A stretch of DNA of 64,000 nt from JARRQJ01 sp037381915 (GTDB lineage: Bacteria; Pseudomonadota; Gammaproteobacteria; DRLM01): contig JARRQJ010000021.1 in NCBI GenBank assembly GCA_037381915.1, forward strand, positions 21,257 to 85,256, given 5' to 3'. Of the stretch, positions 43,764 to 52,075 are shown piece after piece. The first letter of the stretch is position 1. Every line of letters starts with the position of its first letter. The notes beneath the pieces were generated by a model, which had not been told where the DNA came from, ran no database searches, and saw nothing but the letters and a program-made list of their open reading frames with translations. A program made the position numbers and the translations under genes.

Positions 43764-44780
43764 TTATCGCCCGGCCAGGGCGCTCCGCTCCCGGCCCATC
43801 ATGTCCATGCCCACGGCGTTCCCATAGCGCAGCATGCTGAGGCGCTCCACCCCGAGGCCGAAGGCGAATCCCGTGAACACCTCGTTGTCGACATTGACCT
43901 TGGCGAAGACATTGGGATGAATCATGCCGCAGCCCAATATCTCTATCCAACCGGTATGTTTGCACACGCGGCAACCGCCGCCGCCGCAGATCACACAGGC
44001 GATATCGACTTCCGCCGAGGGCTCGGTAAACGGGAAATACGAAGGGCGGAAGCGCACCGCCAGGTCACGCTCGAAAAAGGCCTGCAGGAACTCGTGCAGC
44101 ACGCCCTTGAGGTCGGCGAAACTGACGTCGGTGTCGACCATGAAGCCTTCCACCTGATGGAACATGGGCGTGTGGGTCACATCGGAATCGCAGCGGTAGA
44201 CGCGCCCGGGCGCGATGATGCGCAACGGCGGCTCGCGTTCCGCCATCACCCGGATCTGCACCGGCGAGGTGTGGGTGCGCAGCACGCGACCGTCGGGAAA
44301 GTAGAAGGTGTCGTGCATGGCCCGCGCCGGATGTTCCGCGGGGATGTTCAGCGCCTCGAAATTGTAATGCTCGGTCTCGATCTCCGGGCCTTCCACCACT
44401 TCGAAACCGACGCCCTCGAACAAGCGTTCGATACGCTCCAGAGTGCGGGTCACCGGATGCATGCCGCCGGGCCCCTGTCCCCGGCCCGGGAGGGTGACAT
44501 CAATATGCTGCGCCGCCAGTTTGGCGGAGAGCGCCGCGTTCTCCAATTCCTCGCGACGCCGCTCCAGCATGCCCTGTACATCTTCTTTGGCGGTGTTGAT
44601 CAATTGTCCCGCGGCAGGCCGCTGTTCGGCCGGGAGTTTGCCCAATTGCTTCAACTGCTCGGTGAGTTCACCCTTTTTCCCCAGGTACTTCACCCGCACC
44701 CCGTCGAGCATCTGCAGAGAATCGGCGGCGGCACATTCCTGTTCGGCGAGCTTGACCAGTTCAGCGAGACGTTCTTGCAT
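43764..44780 (-). CDS. pheS: Phenylalanyl-tRNA synthetase alpha subunit
   Basis: 338 aa. N-terminal coiled coil (about 1-90) binds tRNA; class II motifs follow, including PARAMHDTFYFPDG, TSPVQIRVM, FHQVEGFMVDTDVSFADLKG and the C-terminal LGCGMIHPNVFAKVN and GFAFGLGVERLSMLRY. ATG 44780 is preceded by ATGGGAAACC. It forms an operon with pheT and ihfA. No pheM-like Phe-rich leader peptide is evident upstream. Confidence 0.97.
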   Translation of the reverse strand: MQERLAELVKLAEQECAAADSLQMLDGVRVKYLGKKGELTEQLKQLGKLPAEQRPAAGQLINTAKEDVQGMLERRREELENAALSAKLAAQHIDVTLPGRGQGPGGMHPVTRTLERIERLFEGVGFEVVEGPEIETEHYNFEALNIPAEHPARAMHDTFYFPDGRVLRTHTSPVQIRVMAEREPPLRIIAPGRVYRCDSDVTHTPMFHQVEGFMVDTDVSFADLKGVLHEFLQAFFERDLAVRFRPSYFPFTEPSAEVDIACVICGGGGCRVCKHTGWIEILGCGMIHPNVFAKVNVDNEVFTGFAFGLGVERLSMLRYGNAVGMDMMGRERSALAGR

Positions 44781-44874
44781 GGTTTCCCATTATATAAATC
44801 TGTCTGCCCCTTCCCGCCCTCGCTGCGACAGAGCGACGGCAGAGAGGGATCAGCCCCGGGCAGCCGAAAAATTC

Positions 44875-44941
44875 GTCATTCCGGTGTCCAGTGTTTTTAA
44901 CGCTATTAGCGTTACCGGATTCCGGCTTGCGCCGGAATGAC
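44875..44941. repeat. REP-like palindromic element between rplT and pheS
   Basis: 67 bp bounded by GTCATTCCGG (44875-44884) and its complement CCGGAATGAC (44932-44941). Inside lie two more perfect palindromes: AACGCTA-T-TAGCGTT at 44899-44913 and ATTCCGGC-TTGC-GCCGGAAT at 44919-44938. The ATTCCGGC core is a common type in proteobacterial genomes. Only one copy was seen in the window. Confidence 0.7.
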
Positions 44942-44974
44942 ACCATGGAGATGGTTCGAACTTCTCCCGATAAA

Positions 44975-45008
44975 ATAAAAAAGGGAAAGGTCACCAGGCC
45001 TTTCCCTT
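44975..45008 (-). terminator. Rho-independent terminator after rplT
   Basis: On the minus strand AAGGGAAAGG (45008-44999) and CCTTTCCCTT (44990-44981) form a perfect 10-bp stem with an 8-nt loop, followed by TTTTATTTTA. It separates the ribosomal genes from pheST. Confidence 0.9.
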
Positions 45009-45061
45009 CTATTGAGTCGATTGATTCGTCCCGCTCAATATACGCGGGGCGAACTGCGTCC

Positions 45062-45421
45062 TCAGGACGAAAGACCGGCTTTAGCCTTCTCCGCCAGTGC
45101 GGCGAACGCCAACTTGTCGAACACGGCCAAATCGGCCAGCACCTTGCGGTCGACCTCAATTGCCGCCTTGTGCAGTCCGTTCATCATGCGGCTGTAGGAC
45201 AAACCGCATTCCCGGGCGGCGGCGTTGATGCGCACGATCCACAAGCCGCGGAACTGGCGCTTGCGTTGACGACGGTCGCGATAGGCATATTGACCGGCCT
45301 TGGTCACCGCCTGGGTGGCCACCCGGAACACGTTCTTGCGTCGCCCGTAGTAGCCCTTGGCCTGCTCCAGCACCTTCTTATGGCGGGCACGGGCCATGAC
45401 ACCTCTTTTTACTCTTGGCAT
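45062..45421 (-). CDS. rplT: 50S ribosomal protein L20
   Basis: 119 aa, usual length 118. MPRVKRGVMARARHKKVLEQAKGYYGRRKNVFRVA at the basic N-terminus and GLWIVRINAAARECGLSYSRMMNGLHKA in the globular half. In E. coli it represses its own operon by binding a pseudoknot in the rpmI leader region. The 193-bp gap from rpmI is much longer than usual and contains an inverted repeat. Confidence 0.98.
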   Translation of the reverse strand: MPRVKRGVMARARHKKVLEQAKGYYGRRKNVFRVATQAVTKAGQYAYRDRRQRKRQFRGLWIVRINAAARECGLSYSRMMNGLHKAAIEVDRKVLADLAVFDKLAFAALAEKAKAGLSS

Positions 45422-45456
45422 GACTGCATCCTCAAATAAATAAATCTTTATTCCTA

Positions 45457-45542
45457 CTCCCTCTCGGAGAGGGTTAGGGGTGAGGGTTAGTTGATAATCA
45501 ATCTTACTCCCTCACCCTGTCCCTCTCCCAAAGGGAGAGGGG
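45457..45542. repeat. Inverted-repeat element in the rpmI-rplT gap
   Basis: 86 bp made of CTCCCTCTCGGAGAGGG plus TTAGGGGTGAGGG at the left, and CCCTCACCCTGTCCCTCTCCC plus AAAGGGAGAGGGG at the right, roughly complementary to each other. Each half also folds on itself. It is related to the element at 48462-48498. Such CCCTCACCC/TCCCTCTCC units are common intergenic repeats. Confidence 0.7.
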
Positions 45543-45614
45543 ATGTTCCGCTAAGCTATTTGCTCCACAAATTCCGATCACGAGTCCCGAAAGTAATAAG
45601 GACTTCCCTGCACA

Positions 45615-45812
45615 TCAAGCGTGCGGCAACATCCGCCGCACAGCCGCGGTGTCCGAGTCATGAACCAGGATCGCGGACCGCAATTGGCGCTTCCGCTTGG
45701 CACTCTTTTTGGTCAGGATGTGCCGCCTGAAGCTCTGGGCGCGCTTGAACCTGCCGGAACCGGTACGGGCAAAACGCTTCGCTGCACCCCTGTTGGTCTT
45801 CAATTTAGCCAT
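45615..45812 (-). CDS. rpmI: 50S ribosomal protein L35
   Basis: 65 aa, the standard length. MAKLKTNRGAAKRFARTGSGRFKRAQSFRRHILTKKSAKRKRQLR is the family sequence. It lies 54 bp after infC and 193 bp before rplT, all on the minus strand. Confidence 0.97.
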   Translation of the reverse strand: MAKLKTNRGAAKRFARTGSGRFKRAQSFRRHILTKKSAKRKRQLRSAILVHDSDTAAVRRMLPHA

Positions 45813-45866
45813 TGATACTTACTCCGCTGCATTATCATTGCCGACGCTCGCGCCGACTGTGTTCCG

Positions 45867-46424
45867 TCAAGTCCCGGTTTGCTTGCCAGTTGCAGGCACG
45901 GTGGCCTTCTTCGGCGCCAGAACCATGACCATTAATCTTCCTTCCATCCTCGGAAACTGCTCTACCACACTGCATTCAGCCAGATCCGCCTCGACCCGTT
46001 TCAACAGCTTCATTCCCAGTTCCTGATGCATCATCTCGCGACCGCGGAAACGCAAGGTAACCTTGGTCTTGTCGCCTTCCTGCAAAAACTTCATCAGCTT
46101 GCGCAGCTTCACCTGATAATCCGCCTCTTCGGTGGTGGGGCGGAACTTCAATTCTTTAACCTGAATCTGCTTCTGCTTTTTCTTGGCGGCGTGGCGCTTC
46201 TTACTCTCTTCGAAGAGAAACTTGCCATAATCCATGATCCGGCATACCGGCGGCGCTGCCTGTGGGGCGACTTCCACCAAATCGAGATCGCTCTCTTCCG
46301 CTGTTTCGAGGGCTTGCTTGGTAGGCACGATGCCGATCATCTCACCGTTGGAACCGATCAACCGCACCTCCGGCACGGTAATTTCCTCGTTGATACGAGT
46401 ATCTTTCTTATCCGCGCTGATAAT
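45867..46424 (-). CDS. infC: Translation initiation factor IF-3 (non-ATG start)
   Basis: 185 aa. A standard-codon start would be GTG 46376, but that would delete the conserved N-terminal helix and the motif RINEEITVPEVRLIG, which is in frame back to 46424. A TGA at 46425-46427 closes the frame, so the start must be ATT 46424-46422 or ATC 46421-46419. GGAGG (46434-46430) lies 5 bp before ATT and 8 before ATC. E. coli infC uses AUU, which lets IF-3 repress its own translation. The TGA is the thrS stop, so the genes abut. C-terminal half: KTKVTLRFRGREMMHQELGMKLL. Confidence 0.92.
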   Translation of the reverse strand: MISADKKDTRINEEITVPEVRLIGSNGEMIGIVPTKQALETAEESDLDLVEVAPQAAPPVCRIMDYGKFLFEESKKRHAAKKKQKQIQVKELKFRPTTEEADYQVKLRKLMKFLQEGDKTKVTLRFRGREMMHQELGMKLLKRVEADLAECSVVEQFPRMEGRLMVMVLAPKKATVPATGKQTGT

Positions 46425-48350
46425 TCAATCCTCCAAAATAGCGCGGCCGCGACGCGCGATATCCGCGGCTAGGCGTTCCTGGAAGGCATTGACGGTCATG
46501 CTTCCCAAGTCCTTGCCGCTTCGCGTGCGTACGGCCATGGTCTGTTCATTCATCTCCCGATCCCCTAAAACCAGGAGATAGGGAACACGTTGCAACGTGT
46601 GCTCGCGAATTTTAAAGCTTATCTTCTCGTTTCTCAAGTCCGCCTTGATCCGGAATCCCTTTTCTTTCATAACCTTCTCTAGAGATTGGGCATAGTCGGC
46701 CTGTTTGTCGGTGATGGTGAGGAGCACCGCCTGGGTGGGGGCCAGCCAGGGGGGGAACAGCCCCGCATACTGCTCGATGAGGATGCCGATGAAGCGCTCC
46801 AGGGAGCCGAGGATCGCGCGGTGGAGCATGACCGGGATCTTTTTGCTGCTGTCCTCGGCGACGTATTCCGCTCCCAGGCGTTCCGGCATGTTGAAATCCA
46901 CCTGGATGGTGCCGCACTGCCACACCCGGCCCAGACAGTCCTTGAGGGAAAATTCGATCTTGGGGCCGTAGAACGCCCCTTCCCCGGGCTGCAGATCCCA
47001 GGGTAAGCCTTTATTGTTCAATGCCTTTTCCAAGGCATGCTCCGACTTGTCCCAGATCTCGTCCGAACCCACCCGCTTGGGCGGCCGGGTGGAAAGCTTG
47101 ATGATCACCTCGTCGAAGCCGAAATCGGCGTAGACCCGGTACAGCAGGTCGATGAAGGCCGCCACCTCTGCCTGGATCTGGTCCTCGGTACAGAAGATAT
47201 GGGCGTCGTCCTGGGTAAACCCCCGCACCCGCATCAGGCCGTGCAGGGCCCCGCTGGGCTCGTTGCGGGTGCAGGAGCCGAATTCCGCCATGCGCAGGGG
47301 CAGGTCACGGTAGCTCTTAAGTCCTTGATTAAATATCTGCACATGGCAGGGACAATTCATGGGCTTGATGGCGTAATCCCGGTTTTCCGAGTGAGTGGTG
47401 AACATCTCCTCGCCGAACTTCTCCCAGTGACCGGATTTCTCCCACAGCACCCGGCCCACCACCTGGGGGGTGCGCACCTCCTGATAGTCATGGGCCTTGA
47501 GAGCGCCACGGATATATTGTTCGACTTCCTGATAGATGGTCCAGCCATTGTCGTGCCAGAACACCATCCCCGGCGCCTCTTCCTGGGTATGGAACAGGTC
47601 CAGGTGCTTGCCGATTTTGCGGTGATCCCGTTTCTCGGCCTCTTCCAGGCGGTGCAGATAGGCCGCCAGGGCCTTCTTGTCGGTCCAGGCGGTGCCATAG
47701 ATGCGCTGCAACATCTCATTATTGGAGTCGCCGCGCCAATAGGCGCCGGCCACCTTCATCAGCTTGAAGGCCTTGAGCTTGCCGGTGGACGGGATATGGG
47801 GGCCGCGGCACAGGTCGATAAACTCACCCTGCTGATATAAGGACAGGGTCTCGTGGGCGGGAATATCCTCAATAATCCGCGCCTTGTACTCCTCGCCCAT
47901 GTCACGAAAGAATGGGATGGCCTCCTCGCGCGACATTTCCGAGCGCGTCACCGGCAAGTCCTGGGCGGCCAATTTCTGCATACGCTTCTCGATGGCGGCC
48001 AGGTCCTCGGGGGTGAAGGGGCGCTTGAAGGCAAAGTCGTAATAGAAGCCGTCCTCGATCACTGGACCGATGGTGACCTGGGCCTCGGGAAACAGTTGCT
48101 TGACCGCCTGAGCCAAGAGATGGGCGCAGGAATGACGGAGAATCTCCAGACCCTCGGCGTCACGCTCGGTGATGATGGCCAGCTTGGCATCCCCCGCGAT
48201 GACATAAGAGGTGTCCACCAGCTTGTCGTCCACCCTGCCGGCCAGGGCGGCCTTGGCCAGCCCCGGACCGATGGCGGCGGCAACGTCACGGACGCTGACG
48301 GCTTGGTCGAACTGGCGTTGGCTTCCGTCCGGAAGGGTTATTGTTGGCAT
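46425..48350 (-). CDS. thrS: Threonyl-tRNA synthetase
   Basis: 641 aa (E. coli 642). TGS domain (1-60: MPTITLPDGSQRQFDQAVSVRDVAAAIGP), editing domain with HSCAHLLAQAVKQLFPEAQVTIGPVIEDGFYYDF, catalytic core with zinc ligands in KPMNCPCHVQIF, and motif 2 FRNEPSG-like CTRNEPSGALHGLMRVRGFTQDDAHIF; anticodon domain at the end. In E. coli it represses its own mRNA through an operator stem-loop; a comparable structure was not identified. infC follows directly. Confidence 0.97.
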   Translation of the reverse strand: MPTITLPDGSQRQFDQAVSVRDVAAAIGPGLAKAALAGRVDDKLVDTSYVIAGDAKLAIITERDAEGLEILRHSCAHLLAQAVKQLFPEAQVTIGPVIEDGFYYDFAFKRPFTPEDLAAIEKRMQKLAAQDLPVTRSEMSREEAIPFFRDMGEEYKARIIEDIPAHETLSLYQQGEFIDLCRGPHIPSTGKLKAFKLMKVAGAYWRGDSNNEMLQRIYGTAWTDKKALAAYLHRLEEAEKRDHRKIGKHLDLFHTQEEAPGMVFWHDNGWTIYQEVEQYIRGALKAHDYQEVRTPQVVGRVLWEKSGHWEKFGEEMFTTHSENRDYAIKPMNCPCHVQIFNQGLKSYRDLPLRMAEFGSCTRNEPSGALHGLMRVRGFTQDDAHIFCTEDQIQAEVAAFIDLLYRVYADFGFDEVIIKLSTRPPKRVGSDEIWDKSEHALEKALNNKGLPWDLQPGEGAFYGPKIEFSLKDCLGRVWQCGTIQVDFNMPERLGAEYVAEDSSKKIPVMLHRAILGSLERFIGILIEQYAGLFPPWLAPTQAVLLTITDKQADYAQSLEKVMKEKGFRIKADLRNEKISFKIREHTLQRVPYLLVLGDREMNEQTMAVRTRSGKDLGSMTVNAFQERLAADIARRGRAILED

Positions 48351-48408
48351 GCTTGTGTTCCGCGGGTTCCTGCTTGACTCTCTTTATCGGCAACCCATGA
48401 TACAAAAA

Positions 48409-48421
48409 GAGCACTGTGCTC
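48409..48421 (-). terminator. Weak hairpin with T run between tRNA-Val and thrS
   Basis: GAGCACAGTGCTC followed on the minus strand by TTTTTG. The loop would be very tight, so pairing is limited to about five base pairs. It may end the tRNA-Val transcript. Confidence 0.3.
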
Positions 48422-48461
48422 ACATCACAGCGCCTTATCAAATTATCACGCTCTCGATCCG

Positions 48462-48498
48462 CCCTCACCCCATCCCTCTCCCGGAGGGAGAGGGGGAG
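48462..48498. repeat. Hairpin repeat of the CCCTCACCC/TCCCTCTCC type
   Basis: CCCTCACCCCATCCCTCTCC followed by CGGAGGGAGAGGGGGAG, folding TCCCTCTCCC against GGAGGGAGAGG. It matches the unit of the rpmI-rplT element. Located 30 bp from tRNA-Val. Confidence 0.7.
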
Positions 48499-48527
48499 CA
48501 AGTTTCGCTGCGCGAATCGAATAGATT

Positions 48528-48604
48528 TGGTAGGCGCGATTGGACTCGAACCAACGACCCCCACCATGTCAAGGTGGTGCTCTAACCAACTGAGCTACGC
48601 GCCT
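48528..48604 (-). tRNA. tRNA-Val (anticodon GAC)
   Basis: 77 nt with encoded CCA. Acceptor AGGCGCG/CGCGCCT, anticodon stem CCACC/GGTGG around TTGACAT giving GAC, T-arm GTTGG-TTCGAGT-CCAAT. Stands between uvrB and thrS, all on the minus strand. Confidence 0.97.
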
Positions 48605-48757
48605 GTCGAAGAAGCCGCGAAAGATACCATAAAGCCCCGCCGGGGAACAAGTTTATCGTCAATCCGGCCGGACCTCATGAAAGGCAATCTGATTTCTATG
48701 AAAAAATTGCCGCGCCCCCTTCCCGTCATATCCAATTTCGACGGCGGCCGGCCTCCT

Positions 48758-50776
48758 CTAGCCGACGGCGGGCAACTTGAAACTGCTCTCCTGGAGACGA
48801 TGAATCTCGTCGCGCAGGCGCGCCGCGGCCTCGAACTCCAGGTTGCGGGCGTGCTCGTACATCTGCTGTTCCAGCCGTTTGATCTTCTGCGCCAGTTTGT
48901 CCGGCGGCAGCGCCGCGTAGCGCAGGCTCTCTTCCGCCACCCTGGCGTAATGGGCCGCGGTGTCGGGCGCGCCGGCGTGGGCGCCCTCCATGATATCGGT
49001 GATCGCCTTCTGGATGCCGCGGGGCGTGATGCCGTGCGTTTGGTTATAGGCGAGTTGTTTGTCGCGACGCCGCGTGGTCTCGTCCATGGCGCGTTGCATG
49101 GAACCGGTCACCCGATCCGCGTACATGATGGCGGTGCCGTTGATATTGCGCGCGGCACGGCCGATGGTCTGGATCAGCGAGCGATCGGAACGCAGAAAGC
49201 CCTCTTTGTCCGCGTCGAGGATGGCCACCAGAGACACCTCGGGGATATCCAGCCCTTCACGCAGCAGATTGATCCCCACCAGCACGTCGAATGAACCCAG
49301 GCGCAGGTCGCGGATGATCTCCATACGCTCCACGGTATCGATATCCGAATGCAGGTACCGCACCCGCACCCCGTGCTCGGCCAGGTATTCGGTGAGATCC
49401 TCGGCCATGCGCTTGGTGAGGGTGGTGACCAGGACCCGTTCCTGGAGCGCAACGCGCTTGCGCACCTCCGACAGCAAGTCGTCCACCTGGGTCAGGGCGG
49501 GACGCACGATGATCTCGGGATCCACCAGCCCGGTAGGACGCACCACCTGTTCCACCACCTGGCCGGAATGGGCGCGTTCATAGTCGGCGGGCGTCGCCGA
49601 GACATAGATGGTCTGCGGTTGGCGGCGCTCGAATTCCTCGAAACGCAGCGGCCGGTTGTCCATGGCCGAGGGCAGGCGGAAACCGTACTCCACCAGGTTT
49701 TCCTTGCGGGAACGATCGCCCTTGTACATGGCCCCCAGTTGCGGCACCGCCACGTGGCTCTCGTCGATGACCAGCAAGGCGTTGTCGGGAAGGTAGTCGA
49801 ACAGGGTCGCCGGCGGTTCGCCCGCGGCGCGCCCCGCCAAATGCCGCGAATAGTTTTCGATGCCGGGACAATGGCCCAGCTCCACCAGCATCTCGATATC
49901 CAGACGGGTGCGCTCCTCCAGGCGCTGCGCCTCCACCAGTTTATTGAGGCTGCGCAGTTGTTCCAGCCGTTCCTTGAGTTCAGCCTTGATCAGCTCCACG
50001 GCCTTGAGCACCCGGTCGCGGGGCGTCACGTAGTGGCTTTTGGGATAGATGGTGATGCGCGGCAACTTGCGCGTCACCTCGCCGGTGAGGGGATCGAATA
50101 GGGCGATGGATTCGATCTCGTCGTCGAACAGTTCCACCCGCACCGCCTCGGCATCGGAATCCGCCGGATAGATGTCAATGACCTCACCGCGCACCCGGTA
50201 GGTGGCACGGCGCAGTTCCATATCGTTGCGCGTGTATTGCAGCTCAGCGAGGCGGCGCAGAATGCCGCGCTGGTCCACCAGGTCGCCGCGGCTGAGATGC
50301 AGCACCATGCTGAGATAGGCCTCGGGATCCCCCAGACCGTAGATGCAGGACACCGTGGCAACGATGACCACGTCGTGCCGTTCCATCAGCGCCTTGGTGG
50401 CGGACAGGCGCATCTGTTCGATATGATCGTTGATGGAGGCGTCTTTCTCGATATAGGTATCCGAGGACGGCACATAGGCCTCGGGCTGGTAGTAATCGTA
50501 ATAGGAAACGAAGTACTCCACGGCATTGTGGGGGAAGAACTCCCGCATCTCGCCGTAAAGCTGCGCCGCCAGAGTTTTGTTGGGCGCCAGGATCAAAGTG
50601 GGGCGTTGCACTGCCTGAATCACGTTGGCGATGGTGAAGGTCTTGCCGGAGCCGGTGACGCCCAACAGGGTCTCTCCCGCCAGGCCGTCGTTCAGACCGG
50701 ACACCAGCGCCTGGATGGCCGCGGGCTGGTCGCCGGTGGGGGCGAACTGGGCGGAAATTTCGAAAAATTTACTCAT
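48758..50776 (-). CDS. uvrB: UvrABC system protein B
   Basis: Helicase-fold damage-verification subunit of nucleotide excision repair. 672 aa from ATG 50776 (MSKFFEISAQFAPTGDQP). Walker A GVTGSGKTFTIANV near 40, beta-hairpin YYDYYQPEAYVP near 93-104, Walker B VIDESHVAV, helicase motif VI QTIGRAARN, and the C-terminal UVR motif IKRLEQQMYEHARNLEFEAAARLRDEI. No E. coli-type SOS box is visible upstream. Divergent from the aminotransferase with a 70-bp gap. Confidence 0.97.
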   Translation of the reverse strand: MSKFFEISAQFAPTGDQPAAIQALVSGLNDGLAGETLLGVTGSGKTFTIANVIQAVQRPTLILAPNKTLAAQLYGEMREFFPHNAVEYFVSYYDYYQPEAYVPSSDTYIEKDASINDHIEQMRLSATKALMERHDVVIVATVSCIYGLGDPEAYLSMVLHLSRGDLVDQRGILRRLAELQYTRNDMELRRATYRVRGEVIDIYPADSDAEAVRVELFDDEIESIALFDPLTGEVTRKLPRITIYPKSHYVTPRDRVLKAVELIKAELKERLEQLRSLNKLVEAQRLEERTRLDIEMLVELGHCPGIENYSRHLAGRAAGEPPATLFDYLPDNALLVIDESHVAVPQLGAMYKGDRSRKENLVEYGFRLPSAMDNRPLRFEEFERRQPQTIYVSATPADYERAHSGQVVEQVVRPTGLVDPEIIVRPALTQVDDLLSEVRKRVALQERVLVTTLTKRMAEDLTEYLAEHGVRVRYLHSDIDTVERMEIIRDLRLGSFDVLVGINLLREGLDIPEVSLVAILDADKEGFLRSDRSLIQTIGRAARNINGTAIMYADRVTGSMQRAMDETTRRRDKQLAYNQTHGITPRGIQKAITDIMEGAHAGAPDTAAHYARVAEESLRYAALPPDKLAQKIKRLEQQMYEHARNLEFEAAARLRDEIHRLQESSFKLPAVG

Positions 50777-50846
50777 TGGGGATTCTGCGCAAAACGGCAT
50801 TCAAGTATAGTACGCAACCGGCGAGAACTTAAAACGGAAAGCGCAA

Positions 50847-52028
50847 TTGGACGTTCAACTATCTACCCGCGTACAACGCATCAAACCCTCTCCTACCCTT
50901 GCCGTAACCGCCCGCGCCGCCGCCCTGCGTGCCGCGGGCAAGGACATCATCGGTCTGGGGGCGGGCGAACCGGACTTCGACACGCCGGGCCATATCAAAC
51001 AGGCCGCCATTAAGGCCATCCAGGACGGCTTCACCAAATATACCGACGTGGGCGGGACACCGCAGCTGAAGCAGGCGGTAATCGACAAATTCGCCCGCGA
51101 GAACGGCCTGCAGTATACGCCGGCACAGATCCTGGTATCGGTAGGCGGCAAGCAAAGCTTTTTCAACCTGGCCCAGGCCCTGCTCAACCCCGGTGATGAA
51201 GTCATCATTCCCGCACCCTACTGGGTATCGTACCCGGACATGGTGATGCTCGCCGACGGCGTGCCGGTGGTGATCTCCGCCGGCATCGACCAGCAGTTCA
51301 AGATCTCTCCGGCCCAACTGGAGTCTGCCATCACCCCCCTCACCCGGCTGGTGGTGATCAACAGCCCCTCCAATCCCACCGGCAGCGCCTACACCCGCGA
51401 TGAATTGGCGGCGCTGGGCGAGGTGCTGCGGCGCCACCCCCGGATACTCGTCGCTACCGATGACATGTACGAACACATCCTGTGGACGGCGGAACCCTTC
51501 GTCAACATTCTCAACGTCTGCCCGGATCTGTTCGAGCGCACCATCGCGCTCAACGGTGTATCCAAGGCCTATTCCATGACCGGCTGGCGTATCGGCTATG
51601 CCGGCGGACCGGCGCCGCTGATCGCGGCCATGAAAAACATCCAGTCCCAGAGCACCTCCAATCCCTGTTCGATATCCCAGGTGGCGGCCGAAGCGGCCCT
51701 AAATGGCGACCAGTCCTGCATCACCCGCATGTGCAAGGCCTTCAAGGAGCGCCATGATTTCGTGGTCAAGGAACTCAATACCATTCCCGGGATCCGCTGC
51801 ATCCCCGGTCAGGGGACCTTTTACTCCTTTCCCAATGTGGAGGGGATGATCGACCTCCTCGACGACGTGCAAACGGACGCGGAGCTGGCGGAATTCCTCA
51901 TCAATGAGGTCGGCGTAGCCCTGGTTCCCGGTTCGGCCTTCGGCGCGCCGGGGCATTTGCGCCTGTCCTTCGCCACCGATCTGGACACGTTGCGCGAGGC
52001 CACGAGGCGCCTCAAGAATGTGAAATAG
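50847..52028 (+). CDS. PLP-dependent aminotransferase, aspartate aminotransferase-like (class I)
   Basis: 393 aa from TTG 50847. IIGLGAGEPDFDTPGHIKQAA near 32-50, NSPSNPTGSAYTRDELAALGE, and the PLP lysine in LNGVSKAYSMTGWRIGYAGG near 235. It belongs to the AspB/prephenate aminotransferase type found beside uvrB in several gammaproteobacteria. Aspartate is the likely amino donor; use of prephenate or other keto acids is possible. A TATAGT box at 50806-50811 may be its -10 site. Confidence 0.9.
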   Translation: MDVQLSTRVQRIKPSPTLAVTARAAALRAAGKDIIGLGAGEPDFDTPGHIKQAAIKAIQDGFTKYTDVGGTPQLKQAVIDKFARENGLQYTPAQILVSVGGKQSFFNLAQALLNPGDEVIIPAPYWVSYPDMVMLADGVPVVISAGIDQQFKISPAQLESAITPLTRLVVINSPSNPTGSAYTRDELAALGEVLRRHPRILVATDDMYEHILWTAEPFVNILNVCPDLFERTIALNGVSKAYSMTGWRIGYAGGPAPLIAAMKNIQSQSTSNPCSISQVAAEAALNGDQSCITRMCKAFKERHDFVVKELNTIPGIRCIPGQGTFYSFPNVEGMIDLLDDVQTDAELAEFLINEVGVALVPGSAFGAPGHLRLSFATDLDTLREATRRLKNVK

Positions 52029-52075
52029 AGTTGAGGAAGGTATAAAATTAGTCATACGGTCGAGGGGGGAATACC

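Noticed and set aside
42487..43827. A 446-codon frame opposite pheT, which also contains the duplicated block
   Set aside because: Antisense to an essential gene; the repeat is explained by the pheT duplication.
45457..45542. Possible CRISPR-like repeat array at the G/C-rich repeats
   Set aside because: The units are inverted, not direct and regularly spaced, and there are no cas genes.
48409..48527. thrS-type operator (tRNA-like stem-loops) upstream of thrS
   Set aside because: The structures there are a simple repeat hairpin and a short palindrome; no anticodon-like loop for Thr was found.
50777..50846. SOS box for uvrB
   Set aside because: Neither CTGT-N8-ACAG nor GAAC-N4-GTTC occurs in the gap.
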